Assembly: GCF_003610015.1 (NCBI RefSeq)
Contig: NZ_AP018933.1
Span: 1,550,001 to 1,614,000 of the forward strand
Direction: 5' to 3'
Source: Zymobacter palmae
GTDB lineage: Bacteria > Pseudomonadota > Gammaproteobacteria > Pseudomonadales > Halomonadaceae
Length of the DNA stretch: 64,000 bases
Under the pieces are notes generated by a model. It searched no databases. It had not been told where the DNA came from and saw only the letters and a program-made list of their open reading frames with translations. Below, piece by piece: positions 37,086 through 46,160 of the stretch (within the stretch, counting starts at the first letter, position 1; each line of letters begins with the position of its first letter). Made by a program: the position numbers and the translations under genes.

Positions 37086-38459
37086 ATGAACACGATCGAG
37101 CTCATGCCCAGCATTCGTCGCGCACTCGCTCGCCGCGACTTCACTGCACTTAACGACATTCTTGATGATGCCCCCGCGGCAGACATCGCCGAGCGCTTTG
37201 CGCGCGAACCCGATGACATCTCAACTCTCTTTCTCAAGGGCATTGCACTCAAGCACTGCGCCGAAATCTTTTCCTATCTGCCTGCCGACAAACAGCTGCG
37301 CATCGCCCAAGAACTGAGCGATGACGAGCTAGCACGCCTGTTCACCGAAATGGACGGCGACGACAGTGCCGACGTCTTCAATATGTTTGAACCGGTACGC
37401 CGCGAGTCGATCCTACGCCGCATGGCGCACAAGGAACGCGAAGACATGCTGCGCCTGTCGAGCTATGAAGAAGGCACCGCAGGCTCGATCATGACCTCGG
37501 AATACGTGTCGATTAACGAGCGTTTGACCGTATCGGAAGCGCTCAACAAGGTGCGCCAGACAGCGCCGGATGCGGAAACGATCTATCAGGTTTACATGCT
37601 GGACGATCAGCAACGTCTGACCGGCACCATGTCACTGCGCCAGCTAATCCTAGCCGATCCGCTGGCACGCCTTGATTCGGTAATGATCAGCGATGTGGTA
37701 TCAGCCAGCTCTGATATGCCGCAGGAAGACGTGGCCCGCATGATTAGCCACTACGACTTTTTGGCGATTCCCATCGTCAATCACGACAACAAGCTGGTCG
37801 GTATCGTGACCTACGATGACGCCATGGACGTCGTCGAAAAGGAAACCACCGATGACTTCCACCGTGCAGGGAGTGTGGGGGTGCTCGAACAGGGCTTGAG
37901 CAGCACATCTCTGTTCACGCTGTACCGCAAGCGTATCGTCTGGCTGGTACTGCTGGTCTTTGGCAGCCTATTCTCCGGTGCGGGAATCGCGCACTTCCAA
38001 GGGTTGATCGAAGCCCAGGCAGCGCTGGTCATCTTCCTGCCACTGTTGATTGGTAGCGGCGGCAATGCGGGATCACAAGCAGCTACGCTGATGGTGCGCG
38101 GTCTGGGTACTGGGGAAGTCAACATTCGTGACTGGACATCGCTGCTGGGACGCGAGCTGCTGATCTCATGCGTACTGGGGATCACCATGGCCGTCGCTAT
38201 CTCGCCGATCAGCTACGCCCGCGGCAACTTTGATGTCGCCTGTGCGGTCGCCATCAGCATGGTTGCCATCGTCATGGTCGGCAGCCTGCTGGGGATGTCT
38301 CTGCCGTTTCTGCTTAACCGCTTTGGGCTGGACCCTGCCACGGCCAGCGGCCCACTGGTCTCTACCCTGTGTGACTCCTGTGGTGTATTGGTGTTCTTTT
38401 CCGTGGCGTCTATGTTCATTTCTGCCGCAACGGGCACTCCCCACGTCAGCTGCGGTTAG
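37086..38459 (+). CDS. mgtE: Magnesium transporter MgtE
   Basis: A 457-residue Mg2+ channel. It has a cytoplasmic N domain of helical repeats (to about residue 130) and a CBS pair (about 131-255; contains GSIMTSEYVSINERLT and HYDFLAIPIVNHDNKLVGIVT). A plug helix and five transmembrane helices follow, including the conserved pore region LIGSGGNAGSQAATLMVRGL. MgtE closes when cytoplasmic Mg2+ binds the N and CBS domains. An AGGAGG ribosome-binding site precedes the ATG. Confidence 0.96.
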   Translation: MNTIELMPSIRRALARRDFTALNDILDDAPAADIAERFAREPDDISTLFLKGIALKHCAEIFSYLPADKQLRIAQELSDDELARLFTEMDGDDSADVFNMFEPVRRESILRRMAHKEREDMLRLSSYEEGTAGSIMTSEYVSINERLTVSEALNKVRQTAPDAETIYQVYMLDDQQRLTGTMSLRQLILADPLARLDSVMISDVVSASSDMPQEDVARMISHYDFLAIPIVNHDNKLVGIVTYDDAMDVVEKETTDDFHRAGSVGVLEQGLSSTSLFTLYRKRIVWLVLLVFGSLFSGAGIAHFQGLIEAQAALVIFLPLLIGSGGNAGSQAATLMVRGLGTGEVNIRDWTSLLGRELLISCVLGITMAVAISPISYARGNFDVACAVAISMVAIVMVGSLLGMSLPFLLNRFGLDPATASGPLVSTLCDSCGVLVFFSVASMFISAATGTPHVSCG

Positions 38460-38963
38460 CTTTACCGATTCCACACCCTTTCGACAATGGCACCGATTAG
38501 GTGCCATTGCCGTTTCTGCCGAGCCTCTTTCCTTTCGTCCCCCCTTCGTTCCACCATTTCCTTTCTTGCCTTTCACATAACACCTGCCCAACAGTTTCCT
38601 TTGTACCGTCACAGGGTTGGGTACCGCCCCGACGACTGCCGCACAGCGCAATGCCCTACCAAAGCTGCTCTTAAGCGCTTAACGCCCTATTGATGGCGCT
38701 ATCCTACGCTTACGGCCGCAGCTCATTTCCTATACTACATGCGTTCGATGTACCGCCATCCGGCTGACCGCCGCTAAGGTACGCAATGGCGGCTCACCAC
38801 AATTTCAGGTGCACATGCGCCAAACTGTCGTCTACCTTAACGATAAGCGCATGCCGATATAGCCCCTCGCTCATCGGCATTCGAACCATCCGCGCCTATC
38901 GCTGTCGATAGCGCAGACGCCTTTTTCATTTACTCTTGGTCTATCGAGGATGCAGCCCCACCC
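38460..38963. other. 504-bp intergenic region after mgtE
   Basis: It includes a terminator hairpin at 38486-38508 and otherwise no supported gene. Short frames in both directions lack ribosome-binding sites and protein-like composition. Confidence 0.5.
38486..38508 (+). terminator. Hairpin after mgtE
   Basis: AATGGCACC pairs perfectly with GGTGCCATT around a five-base loop, 27 bases after the mgtE stop. The following T content is modest. Confidence 0.6.
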
Positions 38964-39560
38964 ATGGAAGCGCTCAATCTGCTCGTCTTTTCCTACATCA
39001 ATGCGCCCGCTCACCCTTCCATGTTCATGTTGGGCATGGCGCACTTCTTTGCGACCTATGCGATTTGGGTAGTACCGACGCTGTTAATGATCTGCTGGTT
39101 GCGACGCAACCCGGAACATCACTACATCATGCTGAATGCACTGCTGGCGACAGGAGCGGCACTGCTGGTCAACAACGTCATCGGCATGCTGTGGCACCAT
39201 CCTCGACCGTTTGCGATGCCAACTGGGCACAACTTCCTGTATCATGAGGCCGATCCGTCGTTCCCCAGCGATCACATGACCGTCATCATGACCGTAGCTT
39301 TTACGTTCTTGCTGCGCCATCGTGTGCGTTTGCTGGGTCTGGGCCTGGCCGTGCTGGGCACTTTGATCGGCTGGTCAAGGATTTATCTCGGGGTTCATTT
39401 CCCGATCGACATGGCCGGTGCGGTCATCGTTGCGTTCAGCAGCGCCTTCATCATCCATGTCTTAAGTCCTCTGTTCATGCCCTCGCTGTATATGCCGCTA
39501 CGCAGCCTGTACCGTAAGCTGTTTGCGCCTCTGATCAAGCGAGGTTGGCTTTTTCACTAA
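38964..39560 (+). CDS. PAP2-family phosphatase, BcrC-like undecaprenyl-diphosphatase
   Basis: A 198-residue membrane protein with about five to six hydrophobic helices. The three PAP2 motifs are present: LWHHPRPF (motif 1, Arg-Pro), PSFPSDHMT (motif 2, with the BcrC-type SDH in place of SGH) and SRIYLGVHFPIDM (motif 3). BcrC-type enzymes dephosphorylate undecaprenyl diphosphate, recycling the carrier lipid for peptidoglycan and conferring bacitracin tolerance. A general phosphatidic-acid phosphatase is the alternative. rbsK follows 18 bp later. Confidence 0.85.
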   Translation: MEALNLLVFSYINAPAHPSMFMLGMAHFFATYAIWVVPTLLMICWLRRNPEHHYIMLNALLATGAALLVNNVIGMLWHHPRPFAMPTGHNFLYHEADPSFPSDHMTVIMTVAFTFLLRHRVRLLGLGLAVLGTLIGWSRIYLGVHFPIDMAGAVIVAFSSAFIIHVLSPLFMPSLYMPLRSLYRKLFAPLIKRGWLFH

Positions 39561-39578
39561 GCAAGCGATACTCCGTTC

Positions 39579-40511
39579 ATGATTTACAATGTTGGCTCCA
39601 TCAATATCGATCACGTGTATCGGGTTCCCCATCTGGTACGTCCGGGAGAAACCCTCTCCAGCCGCAGCTACCGCCAGGTACTCGGTGGCAAGGGAGCCAA
39701 CCAGACCATAGCGATTGCCCGCGCCGGTGCTGACGTTGCACACATCGGTGCCATCGGCCATCAAGATGCCTGGGTAACTCAGGCCCTCGCCACGGCAGGT
39801 GCGCATATCGACGATATCGCCCACTGCCAGGACCTGCTGAGCGGCCATGCCATCATTCAAGTAGATGATGCCGCTGAAAACTCTATCGTTCTGTTCCACG
39901 GCGCCAACGGTGCCATGCCGCTCGACACGGTCACGACACCGCTGTCCCGCGGCACAGCCAGCGATTGGCTGCTGGTACAGAATGAATGCGCCCATCTCAA
40001 GGAAGCACTTGAACAGGCCCACCATCAAGGGATGTCAATCGCCTTCAACCCTGCGCCCATGACCGCAGAAGTCGCTCGCCTGTCACTCGATGGTGTATCG
40101 CTGCTGTTCGTTAATGAAGGGGAAGCCATTGATCTACTAGCCGCGCGCGAAGGCGTTGATGACGCCCAGGTACGCAGTGACTGCGCTACGCCCGAAGCCC
40201 TTATGGCCCGCCTGCATCGCCACTTCCCGTCCTGTGCTTGCGTGCTGACGCTCGGCTCCAAGGGCGCGCTTTACAGTGATGGACACGTTCAGCTAAGCCG
40301 TGAGGCTTATAAAGTGAATGCCGTGGATACCACTGCCGCAGGCGATACGTTCGTCGGCTACTTTATGGCCGCAACAGTACGAGGCGCAACGCCGCAGCAA
40401 GCGCTTGAAGAAGCCGTCGCAGCCGCAGCACTCTGCGTTCAGCTAGAGGGTGCGTCGTCCAGCATTCCTGCACGCAAAGAGGTAGTAGCGCTGCTGGAAG
40501 CAACACGCTGA
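39579..40511 (+). CDS. rbsK: Ribokinase
   Basis: A 310-residue PfkB-family sugar kinase. Substrate-side signature GGKGANQTIAIARAG stands near residue 40, and the C-terminal DTTAAGDTFVGYF carries the catalytic Asp. The opening MIYNVGSINIDHVY matches ribokinases. It phosphorylates ribose at O5. It lies just before a nucleoside hydrolase gene, which releases ribose, so the two likely serve nucleoside salvage. No ribose ABC transporter is in the window. Confidence 0.88.
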   Translation: MIYNVGSINIDHVYRVPHLVRPGETLSSRSYRQVLGGKGANQTIAIARAGADVAHIGAIGHQDAWVTQALATAGAHIDDIAHCQDLLSGHAIIQVDDAAENSIVLFHGANGAMPLDTVTTPLSRGTASDWLLVQNECAHLKEALEQAHHQGMSIAFNPAPMTAEVARLSLDGVSLLFVNEGEAIDLLAAREGVDDAQVRSDCATPEALMARLHRHFPSCACVLTLGSKGALYSDGHVQLSREAYKVNAVDTTAAGDTFVGYFMAATVRGATPQQALEEAVAAAALCVQLEGASSSIPARKEVVALLEATR

Positions 40512-40631
40512 TTCGCTCGACCATGGCGGTTCACACACGGGGATAGGCTTTCTATCCCCGTGTTTTTACATTATTATTGCGCGCAATTTTCGTGCTGCCC
40601 TGCGCGTTTCTGTCTGAATGGAGAACTGAGC

Positions 40632-41576
40632 ATGACGATCCCTATCATCTTCGACACCGATCCTGGCGTCGATGACGCCCAGGCAATTTCCCTGCTGATG
40701 GCTTCTCCTGAAATCGAACTGGTCGGTCTGACCACGACATTCGGTAATGTGTATGTCGAAACAGCAACGCGTAATGCACTGCTGCTGACCGAGCTGGCAG
40801 GCCAAGACATTCCGGTAGCACAGGGTGCCGCTTACCCACTGGTCAAGACACCGTTCCCGCCTCCTGCGTGGATCCACGGCGCCGACGGGCTGGGCAACCA
40901 GTCGCTGCCCGACCCGACGCGCAAACCTGAAGCCGTATGTGCAGCGCAGTTTATCGTCGATAAGACACGTGAACGTCCGGGGGAAATCACCCTCGTCGCC
41001 GTAGGTCCGCTGGGCAATCTGGCTACCGCACTGCAGCTCGACCCGACCATCGTCGATCGCGTCAAACGAGTTGTCGTAATGGGCGGTGCCGTTCATACCG
41101 GCGGTAACGTTACACCAGCCGCCGAAGCTAACATCTTCTCCGACCCTCATGCAGCAAAACGCGTGCTGAGCGCGGCATGGCCAATGACACTGGTAGGTCT
41201 GGACGTCACCCACAAGGCCGTTCTTGATCCGGCACGCATGAAGCGCATCGCCAGCCATCAGGGCGAACTGGGCAAAGTGCTGCAACATAGCTTCGATTTC
41301 TACGCGGACTTCTACGAAGGCGCACTGGGCATCGACGGCTGCTGCCCGCATGACAGCTGTGCCGTAGCATGGGTGCTGAAACCGGAACTGTTCAAGACTG
41401 CCAAAGGCCATATCCACGTTGTCACCGAAGGGCCGGCGGAAGGCCTGACCCTGATGGCATCCACCGACCGCGACTACCTTGATGACCGCTGGACACAGGG
41501 TGGTATCGTTGACGTCTGCGTCGACATGGACGGTGACGCTATGGCGGCTTGGATGGAAGAAGTGCTGACGGCCTGA
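40632..41576 (+). CDS. Inosine-uridine-type nucleoside hydrolase
   Basis: A 314-residue enzyme of the Ca2+-dependent nucleoside hydrolase family, which splits ribonucleosides to base and ribose. The N-terminal metal-binding signature DTDPGVDDAQAI is intact; the Thr/Asn region (VVVMGGAVHTGGNVTPAAEANIF-like) and the later CPHDSCAVAW segment agree with the family. The start at 40632 has GGAGAACTGAGC upstream. With rbsK it forms a ribose-salvage pair. Which nucleosides it prefers (RihA, RihB or RihC type) cannot be decided. Confidence 0.9.
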   Translation: MTIPIIFDTDPGVDDAQAISLLMASPEIELVGLTTTFGNVYVETATRNALLLTELAGQDIPVAQGAAYPLVKTPFPPPAWIHGADGLGNQSLPDPTRKPEAVCAAQFIVDKTRERPGEITLVAVGPLGNLATALQLDPTIVDRVKRVVVMGGAVHTGGNVTPAAEANIFSDPHAAKRVLSAAWPMTLVGLDVTHKAVLDPARMKRIASHQGELGKVLQHSFDFYADFYEGALGIDGCCPHDSCAVAWVLKPELFKTAKGHIHVVTEGPAEGLTLMASTDRDYLDDRWTQGGIVDVCVDMDGDAMAAWMEEVLTA

Positions 41577-41599
41577 TAACCCACAGCGTTCTTCTCGAA

Positions 41600-41632
41600 A
41601 ACCCCCTGTGCCAAATAGCACAAGGGGTTTTT
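41600..41632 (+). terminator. Terminator after the nucleoside hydrolase
   Basis: AACCCCCTGTGC pairs with GCACAAGGGGTT around a six-base loop and runs into TTTTT. Confidence 0.85.
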
Positions 41633-41745
41633 GCTTTGTGCATTAGGAACCAACACTACGCAGTCAACAGCTCATCACAAGGCCTCAGCACTCAACGGCG
41701 CGGTCATTCTTTTCTACTTCTCAACACACTCAGTTACCGCTCCCT

Positions 41746-42636
41746 TTACCACAGTTCATCAGCACAGCTGTCCGGCAATGCATGCCACAGTGCATCGCGC
41801 AGTGGCTCTGGGTGCGTTTCATGCGCTCGTATCAGGATGATATCCAGCAGTACTTGCTCATCACCCAGTGTGACCAGTGTCCCCGCTTCCAATTCATCAT
41901 CAATCAGTAGCTCTGGTAGCCACCCTGCCCCGATACCCTGCATGATCATCGCTTTCAGCACATTGGCGCTTTCCGCGCAGTGCGTAGGCTGACGCTCCTG
42001 ATCATCATGCTGCATTTCCGTGACCGGCAACAGTGAGGTCATATGGCCCAGCAACGTTCCCTGCGCATAACCCAGCCAGCGATGCTCTGCACCGGCGGAG
42101 CGTTGGACGGGAAGCAAACGAGTGCCACCAAGCCGATGCAGGTCGAAACGCGTTTGCATCTGCTCATCCATCGGCATATTGGCAGGATGGTAGATCAGCC
42201 CCAGATCATGGCGATGTAGCATGACCGACATGCCAACCTCAGCAACGTTCATGGCATTAATTTCGACATGGTGCTGCTGGAGCGGGTTATCTGGCTGACA
42301 CAACCATCCTGGATAGAAGGTTGAAGCCAGCGAGTGGGCCGCAGCGATGCGCAGCGACAGCAAGGTACCTTCATCAGGTGCCTGCAAGCGCGGCAGACAA
42401 TCATCCAGTTGCTCGACCAGTGCCCTGGCCGTCTGCAAGAACCGTTCTCCAACAGGCGTCAGCCGCACCGGAGACGTGGAACGATCGACTAGCGTCCGCC
42501 CTATCGTCTGTTCCAGCATACGGATGCGTCGACTAAAGGCGGGCTGCGTAACGTGCCGCTGCCGTGCTGCTGCTGAGAAGCTGTGTGCATCCGCCAACGC
42601 TACGAAGTCGTCGAGCCATTTCGTTTCAAGGTTCAT
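41746..42636 (-). CDS. LysR-family transcriptional regulator (HypT/YjiE-like)
   Basis: A 296-residue LysR-type regulator. The N-terminal winged helix-turn-helix is ALADAHSFSAAARQRHVTQPAFSRRIRMLEQ. A C-terminal ligand-binding domain follows (from about residue 88). The opening LETKWLDDFVALADAHSFS and TQPAFSRRIR recall the E. coli hypochlorite-response regulator HypT, but the effector is unknown here. It ends the minus-strand pair with cls, which is upstream by only 20 bp, so the two may be co-transcribed. Confidence 0.88.
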   Translation of the reverse strand: MNLETKWLDDFVALADAHSFSAAARQRHVTQPAFSRRIRMLEQTIGRTLVDRSTSPVRLTPVGERFLQTARALVEQLDDCLPRLQAPDEGTLLSLRIAAAHSLASTFYPGWLCQPDNPLQQHHVEINAMNVAEVGMSVMLHRHDLGLIYHPANMPMDEQMQTRFDLHRLGGTRLLPVQRSAGAEHRWLGYAQGTLLGHMTSLLPVTEMQHDDQERQPTHCAESANVLKAMIMQGIGAGWLPELLIDDELEAGTLVTLGDEQVLLDIILIRAHETHPEPLRDALWHALPDSCADELW

Positions 42637-42656
42637 GCAGCACGCCTCCGTATGGA

Positions 42657-44102
42657 CTATTGAATGGGAGAAGCCAGGTAGGCTGCCCGAGAGACCAGCT
42701 TACGCCACAGCGGTCGCTGAGTGATTTCATCAAGCGTGACCTGTCGGCACTGCGCCAGATCACGCGTCAGCATGGCCTCCACTTCCTGCGCAAAGCCAGA
42801 ATCGATGACATAGGCCATAATTTCGAAGTTAAGCCGAAACGAGCGATTATCAAGGTTAACGGTGCCAACCGAGGCACTGTGCTGATCGACCAGCATCACC
42901 TTCTGATGCAAGAATCCGGGAAGATAACGGTATATCTTGACGCCGGCGCGTATCATATCGCCGAGAAACGAAAAAGCTGACAGGTATACCAGCAGGTGAT
43001 CGGGGCGTTCGGGGATCATGACTCGGACATCGACACCGCGCAGCGCGGCAAGCTTGAGCGCATCCTGCACGCCTTCATCCGGCACGAAGTAAGGGCTACT
43101 GACCCAGAAGCGCTTCTTCGCCATATTAATGGCGTTCTGCACCATCAGACTGGCCGTTGCCTGCCCGTCAGCGGGGCCGGTTGGCACAATGATCACCTGT
43201 CGATCCTGCGTTTCGGTATGCTGCGGCTGCCACTCCAGCGCCAGAATCTCTTCGGTCGCCCAGTACCAGTCTTCCCAGAACGCCTCTTGCAGCCCCAACA
43301 CAGCAGGGCCATGCAGGTACAGATGCGTATCGCGCCAAGGGCCTATGCTCGGCTTCTCGCCAAGGTATTCGATGCCTACGTTGAGGCCACCGACCCAGCC
43401 TTCACGCCCGTCTACCACCAGCACCTTGCGATGGTTGCGGAAGTTAACCTGAAAGCGGTGCCGCCAGCCGCGAGAAGACCCAAAACGGTGGATCTCGACA
43501 CCCGCATCGCGCAGGGTTCGAATGTAGCGCTCTGGCAATTGATGGCTGCCTAACTCATCGTAAATGAAGCAGACCCGCACACCCCGTTCAGCACAGTCAA
43601 TCAAGTGCTGCTGCAACAGCCGCCCTAGGCGGTCATTGCGAACGATAAAGAATTGGATCAGCACGTAATCTTCGGCTCGCTTCAACCCCTCGAACATGCT
43701 GTCGAAGGCATCAGCACCATCAATCAGCAGATCGACACGATTGCCGGAGGTAAGCGGGGTCATGGAAAGGCGTTCGATGGCCTGTATGCGACAATGCGCT
43801 TCCTGAAGGGAGGAACGGTGGGCATCGAGGTGGCTGCGCACGCGATGCAGTTCTCGGCGCAATACGTTATCGCGCTCGCCGCGTGCGTTAACGTAGCCGT
43901 AGAAGCGCGGACGTCCTAGGAACCAATACGCTGGCACGGCCAGATAGGGAAAAGTGACCAATGAGATCAGCCACGCAATCGCCCCTTGCGAAGTGCGGCT
44001 GGACATCAGCGCCATAACACCGGACAGAACACCCAGTGCGTGAAAGAACAACACAAATAGCGCGCCGAAAAGTGCCAGCATCGAGGTGTCGGATTCAATC
44101 AC
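42657..44102 (-). CDS. cls: Cardiolipin synthase
   Basis: A 481-residue phospholipase-D-family enzyme. Two N-terminal transmembrane helices are followed by two HKD motifs, HRKVLVVDGREGWVGGLN near residue 220 and HQKVMLVDQHSASVGTVNLD near residue 405. It condenses phosphatidylglycerol to cardiolipin at the inner membrane. The length and motif spacing match ClsA. Several nearby Met codons leave the exact start open by about seven residues. Confidence 0.93.
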   Translation of the reverse strand: MIESDTSMLALFGALFVLFFHALGVLSGVMALMSSRTSQGAIAWLISLVTFPYLAVPAYWFLGRPRFYGYVNARGERDNVLRRELHRVRSHLDAHRSSLQEAHCRIQAIERLSMTPLTSGNRVDLLIDGADAFDSMFEGLKRAEDYVLIQFFIVRNDRLGRLLQQHLIDCAERGVRVCFIYDELGSHQLPERYIRTLRDAGVEIHRFGSSRGWRHRFQVNFRNHRKVLVVDGREGWVGGLNVGIEYLGEKPSIGPWRDTHLYLHGPAVLGLQEAFWEDWYWATEEILALEWQPQHTETQDRQVIIVPTGPADGQATASLMVQNAINMAKKRFWVSSPYFVPDEGVQDALKLAALRGVDVRVMIPERPDHLLVYLSAFSFLGDMIRAGVKIYRYLPGFLHQKVMLVDQHSASVGTVNLDNRSFRLNFEIMAYVIDSGFAQEVEAMLTRDLAQCRQVTLDEITQRPLWRKLVSRAAYLASPIQ

Positions 44103-44330
44103 AGTAAGGCGCCTCGTGCGTGAATGGCAGAAAGGCCCAGCGCTGTCAGCGCAATGATGGCAGTGTGGGCATGGCTTCCGATGATCTTTTTATAACAGCA
44201 GAGATCATGGTGTTATAAAGCATAGCGTACAGGCAGAGGATACATGAGGGCACTGGCTTAATCATCCCGTCCACCCTGTGTGAAGCTGAACGACGACTGG
44301 CGGGTGTGTATGGGCGAAGGCCCAAAACAA

Positions 44331-44357
44331 CAATGCCCCGCACAAGGCGAGGCATTG
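44331..44357 (-). terminator. Terminator after the small secreted protein gene
   Basis: CAATGCC(C)CGC pairs with GCG(A)GGCATTG with one mismatch around a five-base loop; on the minus strand the stem leads into a T-containing tail. Confidence 0.6.
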
Positions 44358-44376
44358 CTCTATACCGCTGTTTCAT

Positions 44377-44832
44377 TTAGTGGCGGTTGTCGCTGCTACT
44401 ATAGATGTTCTCGCGTTCTGCGGGTGTGAACACATCGCATGCATTACCACCCGCCTCAGCCAATGCGCACTGCTGCTTCGCAATGGCACGACATTTCTTA
44501 TCGTACTTAGCACGGAAGGCCGCTAGGTCCTGTGCGCTAGGATTACGCGGCAGCTCACTTTGCATCGCTCTATAACGGCTGCTCACATCATGGAAAATCT
44601 TGCCGCTGTGCAGAATGTCGTCTTCAGGATGGGCCTGTTCATCTTCGTAGTTCATCCGACCAGCCCAACTGCTCGCTTCTATTTCGCTCAGGTCCTTAAA
44701 ATCACCGATCGTGCCTAGCGTGGAGTAGTACGCCGAACATTCCGTACGATCCTGATAGGTATACGTTGCCCCTTTGGCCATAGCGGTCGCTGGCAGCAGT
44801 GCGGCAGCCGCTGCAATGAACAGTGCTTTCAT
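44377..44832 (-). CDS. Secreted protein of unknown function
   Basis: A 151-residue protein with a signal peptide (MKALFIAAAAALLPATAMA). The mature part is polar and helix-rich and contains four Cys: one in DRTECSAYY, and three in KKCRAIAKQQCALAEAGGNAC. These could form two disulfides in the periplasm. I recognise no family. A MITE-like element lies just upstream of its start, at 44868-44991, so its promoter may lie in or beyond that element. Confidence 0.7.
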   Translation of the reverse strand: MKALFIAAAAALLPATAMAKGATYTYQDRTECSAYYSTLGTIGDFKDLSEIEASSWAGRMNYEDEQAHPEDDILHSGKIFHDVSSRYRAMQSELPRNPSAQDLAAFRAKYDKKCRAIAKQQCALAEAGGNACDVFTPAERENIYSSSDNRH

Positions 44833-44867
44833 GAATGTCCCTTAAACGTCATCATCTTGTAGCCCCT

Positions 44868-44991
44868 AAGAGCATATTTCATAACCCCAATACCCATGCC
44901 ATTGAGGGGGCTTCAAACCAAAAATTTGCAGCAAAAGCCGTCTATTTTAGAAAGGGCAAACGTAATCGCTCAGGTTATGAAACAGCCTCTA
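44868..44991 (+). repeat. MITE-like interspersed element, copy 3
   Basis: Ends read ATTTCATAACC at the left and GGTTATGAAACAGCCTCT at the right. It is the best-preserved copy together with 11692-11803. It stands 36 bp before the start of the secreted protein gene, in its probable promoter region. Confidence 0.78.
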
Positions 44992-45105
44992 AGTGGGACT
45001 GTTTTATATTGAAGGGAATGATTATCTACAAAATCAACATGATAATCGACACCCGTCGTTCTTTTTTTAGTTTGGTTTCTTCTAACGTGTTCCCAATACG
45101 GGACA

Positions 45106-45924
45106 TCAACGCTGGCAGTGGGAGCAGTAATAAAGGCGACGCGAGGTTACGTCTTGGCGCTCAATCAACGTACCGCAGGCATGACACGGCTCCCCTGCAC
45201 GGTTGAAAACGGCATGACGCCACTGCGCTCGTTTTAGCCCGGCGGCTTTGAGAGGCGTTTGCCAAGCGTCAATGTTGGTCACACCAGCCTGACGCCAAGC
45301 ACGCTGCGTCACGTCGAGAATGACGCTTGCCAAACGCTCGCGCGCTACAGGTGATAGATCGGCCACTTTCCAGTGCGGCATCAGTCCCGCAAAAAACAGA
45401 ATCTCGGAGCGCAGGTAGTTACCGATGCCGGCCAGAAACGCCTGATCCAGCAGCAGACCGCCAAGCCGCCGCCGAGCGAAGCGTGGCTGTTCAAAACGTT
45501 CGAGAATCTGCTCTATCGTTACGCCGTGTGTCAGCACATCAGGCCCAAGCTTTGCAAGAAACGGATGCTCGTGGATCGTATCGCGATGCCATAGCGTGAT
45601 ATCGGTGGCACTGTACAGTTGCGCTATATGGCGATCGGTCACCAACGAAACGCGCAATGCGCGCGACAGTGATGGCGGCGCATGCACACGCCCAACGGCC
45701 CAACGCCCATACAGCTGATTGTGGGTATACAGCACGTGCCCATCCTCAAACGTCAGCAGCAGCGCTTTCCCCCAACTGTCCACGTGGGTCACCCGCTGCC
45801 CAACCAGACGTTTCTCGAACGGTTTCAGATCAGCCAAGGAAAACCAGACGTCTTCCAATGGCGTCGGCGTCAATACCTTGGCAAGGCGATCAGCAATACG
45901 GCGTACTTCGGGGCCTTCAGGCAT
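45106..45924 (-). CDS. nei: Endonuclease VIII (DNA glycosylase/AP lyase)
   Basis: A 272-residue Fpg/Nei-family repair enzyme. The N-terminal MPEGPEVRRIADRL holds the catalytic Pro and Glu. A C-terminal zinc finger (CHACGTLIERQ...YYCSHCQR) closes the protein. Internal segments such as WFSLADLKPFE, YTHNQLYGRW, LYSATDI and LLLDQAFLAGIGNYLRSEI match E. coli Nei rather than Fpg. It removes oxidised pyrimidines. The Met at 45924 is essential as the catalytic residue is the next one; upstream in-frame codons are rejected. Confidence 0.95.
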   Translation of the reverse strand: MPEGPEVRRIADRLAKVLTPTPLEDVWFSLADLKPFEKRLVGQRVTHVDSWGKALLLTFEDGHVLYTHNQLYGRWAVGRVHAPPSLSRALRVSLVTDRHIAQLYSATDITLWHRDTIHEHPFLAKLGPDVLTHGVTIEQILERFEQPRFARRRLGGLLLDQAFLAGIGNYLRSEILFFAGLMPHWKVADLSPVARERLASVILDVTQRAWRQAGVTNIDAWQTPLKAAGLKRAQWRHAVFNRAGEPCHACGTLIERQDVTSRRLYYCSHCQR

Positions 45925-46160
45925 GGTGTCTCCCTCTTTTTTATGGTTGCAATGCTTATAATGGCGAGTCAGACAGTGACGGCGGATATCGTGCCTATCG
46001 CCAGACAGACACGATGAAACGCGCTCGCGCCTCACCATAATCCAGAGCAGCAGAGGCTCGCACCCTGCGATCAGACCCAGAAAGACAACAGGCCAGCGGT
46101 TGTCGCCGCCAGCCTGTCGTTATCATCATCTAGCGTGCCACTGGAAGCCGCTCAATGAGG

